From: Paenibacillus dendritiformis | GTDB taxonomy: Bacteria; Bacillota; Bacilli; Paenibacillales; Paenibacillaceae | Reading direction: 5' to 3' | NCBI RefSeq assembly: GCF_945605565.1 | Contig: NZ_OX216966.1 | Coordinates: 5,200,001 to 5,264,000 of the forward strand | DNA: 64,000 nt | In this document: piece by piece, positions 1 to 7,534 of the stretch | Position numbering within the stretch: the stretch's first letter is position 1 | Layout of the letters: the number at the start of each line of letters is the position of its first letter | The notes under the pieces: generated by a model | Told to the model about the DNA's origin: nothing | The model's database searches: none | What the model saw: the letters and a program-made list of their open reading frames with translations, nothing else | Made by a program: the position numbers and the translations under genes

Positions 1-69
1 CTAGGTTGGATTTCTGCTAACGAAGCTTTCATGAATGAGCTGTCGCACTTAGCTTGACAAGCCGTCTAA

Positions 70-822
70 CTAATAAATCGCTATTGGCCCATAAGGACCA
101 TCGATAATTTCTATTTTCGTTTCAAAAATATCTGTCAAAACTTCTGGATCCATAACCTCTTCTACTGTTCCAAAAGTGGCAATTTGTCCATCTTTCATGG
201 CACAAATTCGATCAGAATATTTGGCTGCAAAATTTATATCATGCATAACAGTCAGAATTGTTCTTCCAAATTCATTAGCAGCATGCCTCAAATGCTCCAT
301 CATTTGAACAGAACGAGCAATATCAAGATTGTTCAATGGCTCGTCCAAAAGTACATATTCCGTCTCTTGGCACAAAACCATTGCTACATATGCCCTTTGC
401 CTTTGACCACCAGACAGCTCATCTAAATATCTATTTTCTAGATCAGTCAAGTCTAAAAAATCGATATATTTTGAAATAATAGCCTCATCTTCTTTAGTTA
501 ATCTTCCCTTTGAATAAGGAAATCGTCCAAATCCAACTAGTTGTCTAATAGTAAGCCTAGTTACAAAATGATTTTCTTGTCGTAATATAGTCAAAATTTT
601 TGCTAAGTCTTTTGATTTAGATTCAGAAACATCCATATTTGCTACCTGAATTTGGCCTTCATCCATATTCAAAAGTCTTCCAATCATCAAAAGTGTCGTA
701 GACTTTCCAGCACCATTTGGTCCAATTAAAGAAGTAAGACCAGCCTTTGGTATTTCAATATTCAAAGGTCCTATTTTTACCTTATCAGTATACCATTTTC
801 TAACATTATCAATCTTTATCAT
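70..822 (-). CDS. yclP: Siderophore ABC transporter ATPase (YclP type)
   Basis: ATP-binding subunit that powers import of an iron-siderophore across the membrane, working with the two permeases and lipoprotein encoded just upstream. The 250-residue protein has a Walker A (GPNGAGKST, about residues 34-42), an ABC signature (LSGGQ, 136-140) and a Walker B (YVLLDEP, 156-162), the standard length and order for FecE/YclP ATPases. It overlaps the end of the permease gene by 4 bases (ATGA), so it is the last gene of a four-gene operon read leftward. The operon is AT-rich compared with the genes to its right. Assignment to a petrobactin/catecholate substrate is by family resemblance of all four subunits to B. 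subtilis YclNOPQ and is an inference. Confidence 0.9.
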   Translation of the reverse strand: MIKIDNVRKWYTDKVKIGPLNIEIPKAGLTSLIGPNGAGKSTTLLMIGRLLNMDEGQIQVANMDVSESKSKDLAKILTILRQENHFVTRLTIRQLVGFGRFPYSKGRLTKEDEAIISKYIDFLDLTDLENRYLDELSGGQRQRAYVAMVLCQETEYVLLDEPLNNLDIARSVQMMEHLRHAANEFGRTILTVMHDINFAAKYSDRICAMKDGQIATFGTVEEVMDPEVLTDIFETKIEIIDGPYGPIAIY

Positions 823-1883
823 AGAGCCCTCTTCCTTAAAACTGCGATTAAAAATATGATTCCACCAAATAATTCAATAATAACGGAAACAACGCCTTGA
901 GCATTGAATACATGATACATTAAAAAATATGCACCCGTTATTATCAAAAACCCTATAGCAAGAGCCATTGGAAAAATATATCGATGATCATAGGTTGGCG
1001 CTGCTTGATAACTCAACGTTGCAACTAAAAATCCATAGAAAGTAAGCGGTCCAATCAAAGCTGTTGAAATTGACATCAAAACAGAAACTAATATAAGCGT
1101 ATAAATGATACTAGATTGATGTTTAACTCCAAAAGAAGTAGAGACATCCTTTCCAAGTGACAATACATTTAATTTTTTAGAATTAGCAAGAAGTAATAAT
1201 GCTACAATTATTACCAGTGGAATTACAATAGGAAAATATTCAGAATCCGCATTATTGACAGAACCAAACAATCTTGCCTGTAAAATATCAAACTCAGACG
1301 GCGCAAGAAGTCTTCTCATAAAAGTTGACACAGAATTCAGCCCTGCGCCAATAATAATTCCAACCAAAAGCATAAGTTGCAGATTTCCATACTTTCCAGA
1401 AAGCAACCATCCATAAAGCATCAAACTCATTAAGACCATCACAATAACTTGAAATACAAATGGTCCAGTACCACTAAAATTTATCAATGCACTAGCACCA
1501 AAGAAAAATATCGTACTCGTCTGAATTGAGGAGTAAAGTGATTCAAAGCCTAAAAGTGAAGGGGTTATAATCCTATTATTCGTAATCGATTGGAAAGCAA
1601 CAGTCGACAAACTCTGACAAATCGCAGCAATAATCATGGCAATAAGAGCTACCATCCTTCTTTTAACAACTGGGATAAAAGAAGGGGAATCTACCGGAAC
1701 TGGATTGTTATAAATTAAAAGTCCATATGAAGAAAGAATGCCCAAAACAATCAATGTGATAAGCAAAATCCAATAACGTTTTTCTTCTTTCTTAGAACGA
1801 AAAGCTCTAGCTGATCTATTCTCATTATGAAGGCTAGAATCGATTACGACATTTTCATTATTTCTATATTCCAATGCGTTCAT
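819..1883 (-). CDS. yclO: Siderophore ABC transporter permease (YclO type)
   Basis: FecCD-family inner-membrane permease, 354 residues, second of a pair that forms the transport channel of the importer. It shows a charged N-terminal tail of about 35 residues followed by multiple hydrophobic helices, and the conserved loop with 'LGKDVSTSFGV' (about residue 245) that contacts the ATPase. The start is an ATG preceded by AAGGAGG. It overlaps the upstream permease by 4 bases and the downstream ATPase by 4 bases, indicating translational coupling. The long polar N-terminus before the first helix is a little unusual for the family. Confidence 0.88.
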   Translation of the reverse strand: MNALEYRNNENVVIDSSLHNENRSARAFRSKKEEKRYWILLITLIVLGILSSYGLLIYNNPVPVDSPSFIPVVKRRMVALIAMIIAAICQSLSTVAFQSITNNRIITPSLLGFESLYSSIQTSTIFFFGASALINFSGTGPFVFQVIVMVLMSLMLYGWLLSGKYGNLQLMLLVGIIIGAGLNSVSTFMRRLLAPSEFDILQARLFGSVNNADSEYFPIVIPLVIIVALLLLANSKKLNVLSLGKDVSTSFGVKHQSSIIYTLILVSVLMSISTALIGPLTFYGFLVATLSYQAAPTYDHRYIFPMALAIGFLIITGAYFLMYHVFNAQGVVSVIIELFGGIIFLIAVLRKRAL

Positions 1884-2905
1884 CTTAGCCTCCTTGGTTT
1901 TCTTTGTCTCAATAAAATAGCAATAAATACGACTGCCCCCACTGTTCCAAGTATTAAAGAAACAGGTACTTCAAAAGGCATTATAATTGTTCGAGAAATG
2001 ATGTCACAAACCGTTATAGTACCCATTCCTATCACACATACCCAAGGCAAATTACTTCTAAGATCATCTCCCCTAAACATGGAAACAATATTAGGTACTA
2101 TTAAACCTAGAAAAGGCAAGTTTCCAATGACAGCTGCAACAATTCCAACTGCAAAAGAAATAAGACCCGTACCCAAAAGAACGATCCTATTGTAATTTAC
2201 TCCAAGACTTGTTGCAACATCTTCCCCTAGTCCAGCTAGAGTCAGTCTATTAGCATAAATAAAAATAAGAAAAGTAACGATAACAATGAGCCATAAATAT
2301 TCATATCTTCCAACTTGAACTGCCGCAAAAGAACCTACAAACCAAGATTCAATATTTTGCGTCATTTGAAAAAGGAGTCCAATAAAAGTGGACACTGCAG
2401 AAATGACTGCTCCAAGCATCAGTCCAATAATTGGGACAATTAAAGACGAACGGAGTTTAACTCTTCTTAAAAATAAAAAGAAAATCATAGTTCCCATAAA
2501 AGAAAAAACAATTGCACCAGTCATTCTTAGAACTAACGTTGGTGCAGGAAATAATAAGTAAACAACAAGAAGTCCCAAACCCGCCCATTCAATAGTTCCT
2601 GTTGTGGTAGGTTCAACTAAACGATTCTGTGTAATAAGTTGCATTACGAGTCCTGCCATGGCCATGGCAGCTCCAGTAAGCATTAATGCAGCTGTTCTTG
2701 GAACACGAGTTATGAAAAACATATCCATTCCATCCTCTTGTCCGCGTATATCATAAACTCCAGTAAATAGGGATATAATTCCTAAAATAATAACAACTAT
2801 AATCGCTAATATAAATGGTTTTGTCCATAGCTTATTGTGGTTATAAAGCTGGGGTTGAGAATTTTTCTCAACCCCGGAAATTTTTTGTATTGTCTTTTTC
2901 AGCAC
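1880..2905 (-). CDS. yclN: Siderophore ABC transporter permease (YclN type)
   Basis: FecCD-family permease, 341 residues, partner of the following permease gene. Residues such as 'LVEPTTTGTIEWAGLG' and 'LAGLGEDVATSLGVNY' (ATPase-contacting loop) and 'NLPFLGLIVPNIV' are characteristic of the YclN branch. The GTG start is chosen because AAGGAG lies 9 bases upstream. The first about 30 residues are polar, and the DNA coding for residues about 11-19 is a perfect 11-bp inverted repeat, so this N-terminal region carries RNA structure as well as coding sequence. It lies 19 bases after the substrate-binding lipoprotein gene. Confidence 0.88.
   Translation of the reverse strand: MLKKTIQKISGVEKNSQPQLYNHNKLWTKPFILAIIVVIILGIISLFTGVYDIRGQEDGMDMFFITRVPRTAALMLTGAAMAMAGLVMQLITQNRLVEPTTTGTIEWAGLGLLVVYLLFPAPTLVLRMTGAIVFSFMGTMIFFLFLRRVKLRSSLIVPIIGLMLGAVISAVSTFIGLLFQMTQNIESWFVGSFAAVQVGRYEYLWLIVIVTFLIFIYANRLTLAGLGEDVATSLGVNYNRIVLLGTGLISFAVGIVAAVIGNLPFLGLIVPNIVSMFRGDDLRSNLPWVCVIGMGTITVCDIISRTIIMPFEVPVSLILGTVGAVVFIAILLRQRKPRRLR
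2851..2875 (-). promoter_or_regulatory. Perfect intra-operon hairpin inside the yclN start region
   Basis: GGGGTTGAGAA and TTCTCAACCCC form a perfect 11-bp stem with a 3-base loop just after the yclQ-yclN junction. It lies within coding sequence. A hairpin here could protect the upstream yclQ message from 3' decay or lower expression of the permeases; this role is inferred. Confidence 0.6.
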
Positions 2906-2924
2906 TATGTTATACTCCTTTAGA

Positions 2925-3938
2925 CTACTTAGCTAAAGTATTTGCAAGGTTCTTAAATAACTCTATATAGGTTTGGATTGATTCATTTGTGTAAGTGTCA
3001 TTTGGTGCATAAACGATCTGTCCTTTAGTTACAGCAGTTACTTTTTGAAGAGCAGGTGAATTATCAATAACATCCTGAGCAGGTACTGAATCAGTTGAAG
3101 CAGATATTGCAGCATCACGATCTAGTACAAAAATCCAATCAGGATTACTTTTTGCAATAGCTTCAACAGAAACTTCATCCCCTTGATGATCTGAAGAAGA
3201 ACCGTCAACTTCTAATGCTGGAGTCCATCCGAAAATTTCATACATTGGTCCCCAAACACGTCCAGAATGAGGAGCTGAAAAACCAATATTTCCACCAGAA
3301 ACTACAACACTCATAACTGTATCCGTTCCATTATATGCAGACTTAGCATCTTCGACAGCTTTATCAAAATCAGCTACCAATTGTTTAGCTTCTTCATTTT
3401 TATCAAAAATTTGTCCTAAAGTAATTGTAGAATTTTTAAGTCCATTTACTAAGTTTTCCCCAGGTTTATCAGTTTTCTCAGAAACGTCAAAATTAAGATC
3501 GATAACAGCTGCATTTGGCACTAATTTTTTTATATCTTCATAATAGTTACCAAATCTTTGACCGATAATTACAAGATCAGGGTCTGCAGCTGCTATAATT
3601 TCAAGATTTGGTTCGCGGTGATTTCCAATATTTTGAACCGAATCATCCTTTACATATGATGAATCCGCAGGCATTACATCTTTTGGTACAGCCACTAATT
3701 CAATTTTCCAATCAGCTAAAGTTTCAAAAGTTCTACTATCCAAAGCAATTACCTTCTTTGGGTTTACAGGAACAGTAACCGTTCCATGAGCATCAGTGAT
3801 TTCAACCGTCGAAGCTTCAGTAGAATGATTTTCTTGCCCATTAGTTTCCGTTTTACCATTTTCATTGCTTGGACTTGAGCAAGCTGCCAACATCAAAACA
3901 AAAATTGCTAAAAAAACAGTTAATTTAAATTTCCCCAT
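2925..3938 (-). CDS. yclQ: Siderophore-binding lipoprotein (YclQ type)
   Basis: Extracellular substrate-binding component of the iron-siderophore importer, 337 residues. A lipoprotein signal is evident (MGKFKLTVFLAIFVLMLAAC, Cys at residue 20) followed by a Ser/Asn/Glu-rich linker and a periplasmic-binding fold of the TroA/FhuD class, with conserved segments 'NPKKVIALD', 'NIGNHREPNLE' and 'DPDLVIIG'. It is the first gene of the operon, with a good ribosome site (AAGGGGAG) before the ATG, and a Fur box lies about 150 bases upstream. The closest recalled relatives are catecholate/petrobactin binders such as YclQ; the true ligand cannot be read from sequence. Confidence 0.9.
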   Translation of the reverse strand: MGKFKLTVFLAIFVLMLAACSSPSNENGKTETNGQENHSTEASTVEITDAHGTVTVPVNPKKVIALDSRTFETLADWKIELVAVPKDVMPADSSYVKDDSVQNIGNHREPNLEIIAAADPDLVIIGQRFGNYYEDIKKLVPNAAVIDLNFDVSEKTDKPGENLVNGLKNSTITLGQIFDKNEEAKQLVADFDKAVEDAKSAYNGTDTVMSVVVSGGNIGFSAPHSGRVWGPMYEIFGWTPALEVDGSSSDHQGDEVSVEAIAKSNPDWIFVLDRDAAISASTDSVPAQDVIDNSPALQKVTAVTKGQIVYAPNDTYTNESIQTYIELFKNLANTLAK

Positions 3939-4086
3939 TTCCTATACTCTCCCCTTATATAAGCTTTATAGACAAACAGATTATTGAATTGATGAAATTA
4001 TTACCTATGTATGTTTTTATGCGCGACTTGAAAAATAATTATCTCTACTTCACTATAGTGCACAGCGACAATACAAAAACAACAAC

Positions 4087-4099
4087 GATAATGATTATC
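4087..4099 (-). promoter_or_regulatory. Fur box upstream of the siderophore operon
   Basis: GATAATGATTATC is a perfect 6-1-6 palindrome matching the core of the Fur consensus, about 150 bases before yclQ. A TTGAAA element lies just upstream on the minus strand (about 4103-4108), so Fur bound here would block the promoter when iron is plentiful. Which -10 is used is not clear. Confidence 0.8.
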
Positions 4100-4159
4100 A
4101 ATTTCAACTTTAAATTTAGTATATCAATTCAAAATATATTGTCAACTACTTTTTGACAG

Positions 4160-4360
4160 CTTAAATAAATTCATGGAACACTAGGCTATATGAGCCCAGT
4201 GTTACGTGAATTGTACCCATTCTCATAATCATTTAACTACAGTTTCAGATGCTGAAGGCTATGAAAGTTCAACTGGTTAATGAACTCCGTTTTCATGATA
4301 TTAAATGTGGCTTCAGCAACTCAAGACCCACATGAGAAGCTACCACTCGGCAAATCTACC
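4160..4360 (-). pseudogene. Decayed IS3-family transposase C-terminal fragment
   Basis: Reading the minus strand gives 'VAEATFNIMKTEFINQLNFH' followed by a degraded continuation with in-frame stops that still recalls the 'ELNDYVNWYN..R.H..LGY.SP' tail of IS3-family (IS150-type) OrfB integrases. Upstream residues resemble the 'RKGNSYDNA' stretch before the catalytic Glu. No intact transposase or terminal repeats remain. It lies between the AT-rich siderophore operon and the GC-rich nrdJ gene, so it may mark an old insertion junction. Confidence 0.65.
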
Positions 4361-4377
4361 CCAATAATCCCGATCAT

Positions 4378-4424
4378 AAAACCAGCCTGTAGCTGCTTAA
4401 ATGCTGCCGCTACAGGCTGGTTTT
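4378..4424. terminator. Bidirectional-type terminator hairpin
   Basis: Perfect 16-bp stem (AAAACCAGCCTGTAGC with GCTACAGGCTGGTTTT) around a 15-base loop, with A-rich and T-rich ends on both sides. It sits in the transposase-relic region with no intact gene on its left to terminate. Confidence 0.7.
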
Positions 4425-4557
4425 ACACTTTGAATGTTCATGCACCCACATTCATTAATGCGTATTAACATGCTGTGAAAATCCATTTTTTTCAATATTT
4501 TTGACGAATTATTCTCACTTACTGGGCAAAAAGTTTCACCTGTTATGCAAAATCACA

Positions 4558-4579
4558 AGTCCCCCCATCCAGGGGGACT
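4558..4579 (-). terminator. Likely nrdJ terminator
   Basis: AGTCCCCC / GGGGGACT stem with a 6-base loop, 10 bases past the nrdJ stop codon on the minus strand. The trailing T-run is weak (TGTGATTTTG). Confidence 0.55.
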
Positions 4580-4588
4580 ATCGTCTAT

Positions 4589-7177
4589 CTACGAGCAGCG
4601 GCTGTATCCGCAGTTCGCGCAGGTCTTGCAGCCCTCGACGTTCAGGAGCGAGGCGGTGCCGCAGGACGGGCACAGGTCGCGCGAGGCAGATGCGCTTCCG
4701 CTCTCCTTCAGTCCGATGACCGGCGCCTCGATCGTCGCGGCGATCGGAGCCGGATCCGCCTCGGCGCCGAGTCCGAGCGCTTCCTGCTGGTGAATCTCCA
4801 GCGCTTTGGCTACCGCATCGGCAATCGACTCGACGCGGTTGGCGCCGAAGCCGATCGCGCCGGAGCCGCCGATGCCCTTCAAATGCTTGATGAGCAGCTC
4901 GACCTTGTTGCCGTGATCGCCGTAGCGGAGGAACAGCGAGCAGACGCGGCCGAGCGCTTCCGCCATCGCGAACACATCGGAACCGGCCTTGCCCACGTTC
5001 AGGAAAATCTCGCCCGGAATGCCGTTCATATCATTTATCGTAATATAGGCCATGCCGAACGGTGTGTTCACCTTGTAGGTCGCTCCGCGCAATACTTGCG
5101 GACGGCGCTTGTACACATTGCTGCCCCCACCGTTGTTCGGCGCTGCCGCCTGCACAGCCACCGGTGCTGTTGACACTTCTGCCGCCTCTTCTGCCGGAGC
5201 CCCGGCTTCTTCGGTCTGGTCAGCTTGTCCGTCTTCCTTGTTGTCTGCCTTATCGGTCGACAGAACCTGAACATCGCGGCTGCCGTCGCGGTAGATCGTG
5301 ACGCCCTTGCAGCCGAGATCGAAGGCCAGCTCGTACAACCGCTTCGTCTCTTCTACCGTGAAGTCGTTCGGGCAGTTCGCCGTCTTCGAGATCGAGCTGT
5401 CCACCCAGCGCTGGATCGCCGCCTGCGCACGGATATGATCCTCGGCGGACAGATCCATCGCCGTGATGAAGTAATCCGGCAGCTCTTGGCCCGGATGCGC
5501 GTCCATCCATTCCTGCGCGATCGGCACGAACTGCTCGTCGAAGCCGAGGCGGCTTTGCCGGAAATATTTGAAGGCGAAGTACGGCTCGATGCCGGTCGAG
5601 GTGCCGACCATCGTGCCGGTGCTGCCCGTCGGCGCCTGCGTAATGACGGTCACATTGCGCATGCCCTGCTGGCGAATCGCTTCACCGACCTCCGGATACA
5701 CCTCGAGCATGTTCTTCATGAAGCCGCTCTGCAGATACGGCTCCGCCTCGAATGCCGGGAACGCTCCCTTCTCGCCCGCGATCTCCGCCGATGCGAGATA
5801 CGATTCGCGCGCGATAAAGCCGAACAGCTTATCGAGGAACTCCAGCGATTCCGGGCTGCCGTAGCGGATCCCCAGCTTGATCATCAGCTCGGCCAAGCCC
5901 ATTGAACCGAGGCCGACCCGGCGCTCGTTCTGCTGGTTCTCTCTATTTTTCTCGAAATGATATGGCGTCTTGTCGATCACGTTGTCCAGGAAGCGCACCG
6001 CATAGCGCGTCACGGTAGACAGTTCGTCCCACGCGACATCATGCTTCTCCTCGTCATAGAACTTGGACAGATTGAGCGCGGACAGGTTGCAGACGCCCCA
6101 TGCCGGCAATCCTTGCTCACCGCACGGGTTCGTGCAGATGATCGGGTTGAAATACCAGCTGTTCGACATCTGGTTGTAGTATTCCATGAACACAACACCA
6201 GGCTCGGCCGATTTCCATGCCGATTCGATAATCGTATGCCAGATCTCGCGGGCCTTGACGGTGCGGTAAGGAATAACCGCCTTGCCGGCCTGCTTCCATT
6301 TATCGAGGTCTCCGTCCCACAGCTCGTCATACTCCGGATCGGAGGTATCCGGGAAGACCAGCTCCCAATCCAGATCTTCCTTGACCGCCTTCATGAAGGC
6401 GTTGCTGACGCAGACGGACAGATTGGCGTTCGTCACCTGGCCCATGGTCTGCTTCACCGTGATGAAATCAACCACGTCCGGATGCCAATCGTTCATCATC
6501 AGCATGAGCGCGCCGCGGCGGCTGCCCCCCTGCTCGATGAGTCCGGTCGTATAGCTGAACAATCCGCCCCAGGAGACGGCGCCGCTGGAGGAACCGTTGA
6601 CCCCGCGCACGATCGCGCGGCGCGGACGAAGCGACGACAGGTTGATGCCGACGCCCCCGCCGCGGGCCATAATCTCGGTCATCTCCGACAACGTCTCCAT
6701 AATGCCGCCGCGGCTGTCCTTCGGCGACGGGATCACGTAACAGTTGAACAGGGTCAATTCCTCGCTCGCCCCGGCTCCTGCCGCGATACGGCCCCCAGGG
6801 ACGAGCTTCCAATCATCCAATATATAACGGAATTTTTCCGTCCATTCGTGTTGTTTTTCCGGGGTTGGTTCTACCGATGCCATCGCAGCCGCCAGCCGAT
6901 CCCACATTTCTTCCGGCGTCTTCTCTATCGTCAAGGTCAGCTTCTCTACCGTGGACTGAACTACCTCTCCGCTTCTCAGCTTGACGGAGACGAAGCGGCC
7001 GTCACGCGCTACCACTTCTCCGACTTCCTTCGCCGGGAACTTCGGATCGTCTTTGGTCAGCACCAGGACGACATCCCCTATTTTGGTGTTGTTCGTGTCC
7101 GCATCCTTCCATGCGTAGCGATCCAGAAATATTTTTTCGCTCAAGCCTTCCAAGCGCTGCTTATGCCCCGTATTCAA
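4589..7177 (-). CDS. nrdJ: Adenosylcobalamin-dependent ribonucleotide reductase (class II)
   Basis: Reduces ribonucleotides to deoxyribonucleotides using a radical made from adenosylcobalamin, so it needs no oxygen and no small subunit. Seen in the sequence: the glycyl-barrel active-site segments 'FNCYVIPSPKDSRGG' (Cys about 146) and 'NPCGEQ' (about 350-355), the 'GVTIYRDGSRDVQVL' segment typical of NrdJ, and a C-terminal zinc-ribbon-like tail with CPSCG and CANCG. I place the start at TTG 7177, because AGGAGG (7187-7192) is 9 bases upstream; the earlier in-frame TTG at 7186 directly abuts that site. Length is then 862 residues, normal for the family. An NrdR-type box lies upstream, and the window also encodes the cobalamin pathway that supplies its cofactor. 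Confidence 0.95.
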   Translation of the reverse strand: MNTGHKQRLEGLSEKIFLDRYAWKDADTNNTKIGDVVLVLTKDDPKFPAKEVGEVVARDGRFVSVKLRSGEVVQSTVEKLTLTIEKTPEEMWDRLAAAMASVEPTPEKQHEWTEKFRYILDDWKLVPGGRIAAGAGASEELTLFNCYVIPSPKDSRGGIMETLSEMTEIMARGGGVGINLSSLRPRRAIVRGVNGSSSGAVSWGGLFSYTTGLIEQGGSRRGALMLMMNDWHPDVVDFITVKQTMGQVTNANLSVCVSNAFMKAVKEDLDWELVFPDTSDPEYDELWDGDLDKWKQAGKAVIPYRTVKAREIWHTIIESAWKSAEPGVVFMEYYNQMSNSWYFNPIICTNPCGEQGLPAWGVCNLSALNLSKFYDEEKHDVAWDELSTVTRYAVRFLDNVIDKTPYHFEKNRENQQNERRVGLGSMGLAELMIKLGIRYGSPESLEFLDKLFGFIARESYLASAEIAGEKGAFPAFEAEPYLQSGFMKNMLEVYPEVGEAIRQQGMRNVTVITQAPTGSTGTMVGTSTGIEPYFAFKYFRQSRLGFDEQFVPIAQEWMDAHPGQELPDYFITAMDLSAEDHIRAQAAIQRWVDSSISKTANCPNDFTVEETKRLYELAFDLGCKGVTIYRDGSRDVQVLSTDKADNKEDGQADQTEEAGAPAEEAAEVSTAPVAVQAAAPNNGGGSNVYKRRPQVLRGATYKVNTPFGMAYITINDMNGIPGEIFLNVGKAGSDVFAMAEALGRVCSLFLRYGDHGNKVELLIKHLKGIGGSGAIGFGANRVESIADAVAKALEIHQQEALGLGAEADPAPIAATIEAPVIGLKESGSASASRDLCPSCGTASLLNVEGCKTCANCGYSRCS

Positions 7178-7263
7178 AGAACACAACCTCCTATATATTG
7201 ATCGATACTTGAATGATTACCACCGCACACGACAATTGAAGCATTGTACAATGTATGTATTTT

Positions 7264-7279
7264 CCACAATATATTGTGT
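7264..7279 (-). promoter_or_regulatory. NrdR-type operator
   Basis: CACAATATATTGTG (7265-7278) is a perfect palindrome that fits the NrdR box consensus (ACAC-ATATAT-GTGT), about 90 bases before the nrdJ start. A weaker ACAAT...ATTGT match at 7232-7247 lies 32 bases centre to centre, the usual spacing of paired NrdR boxes. NrdR would repress nrdJ when dNTPs are sufficient. The region from 7193 to 7534 otherwise holds only the divergent promoters of nrdJ and the helicase gene. Confidence 0.75.
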
Positions 7280-7534
7280 GCGAAAATCATTGTACTATAC
7301 TACATATAGAATTTCTAATGAGAAAAAAGGAAATATGGCGAATGGATGAGAACCGGGGAACTCCATGCTTCGTTTTTCTCTAGCAATCTCTCTATTTTGT
7401 CTCTTGCTTTTTCCGGAGGAAGATATACCACCCCCGCCCCCGACCCTCCTGGAGTCTCGTCTGTCTCCGTCTTGCAGCCGGTTATGAAAGCATGCAATAA
7501 CGACCATACTACCTCTATAGAGGAGGTCGAGAGG

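Noticed and set aside
4280..4468. 62-codon plus-strand frame near the terminator hairpin
   Set aside because: It is the reverse strand of the transposase relic and runs through the terminator.
5957..7201. Long open frame of 414 codons opposite nrdJ
   Set aside because: It is the antisense of a clearly conserved GC-rich gene, has no ribosome site, and its product is Arg/His-rich low-complexity sequence typical of shadow frames.
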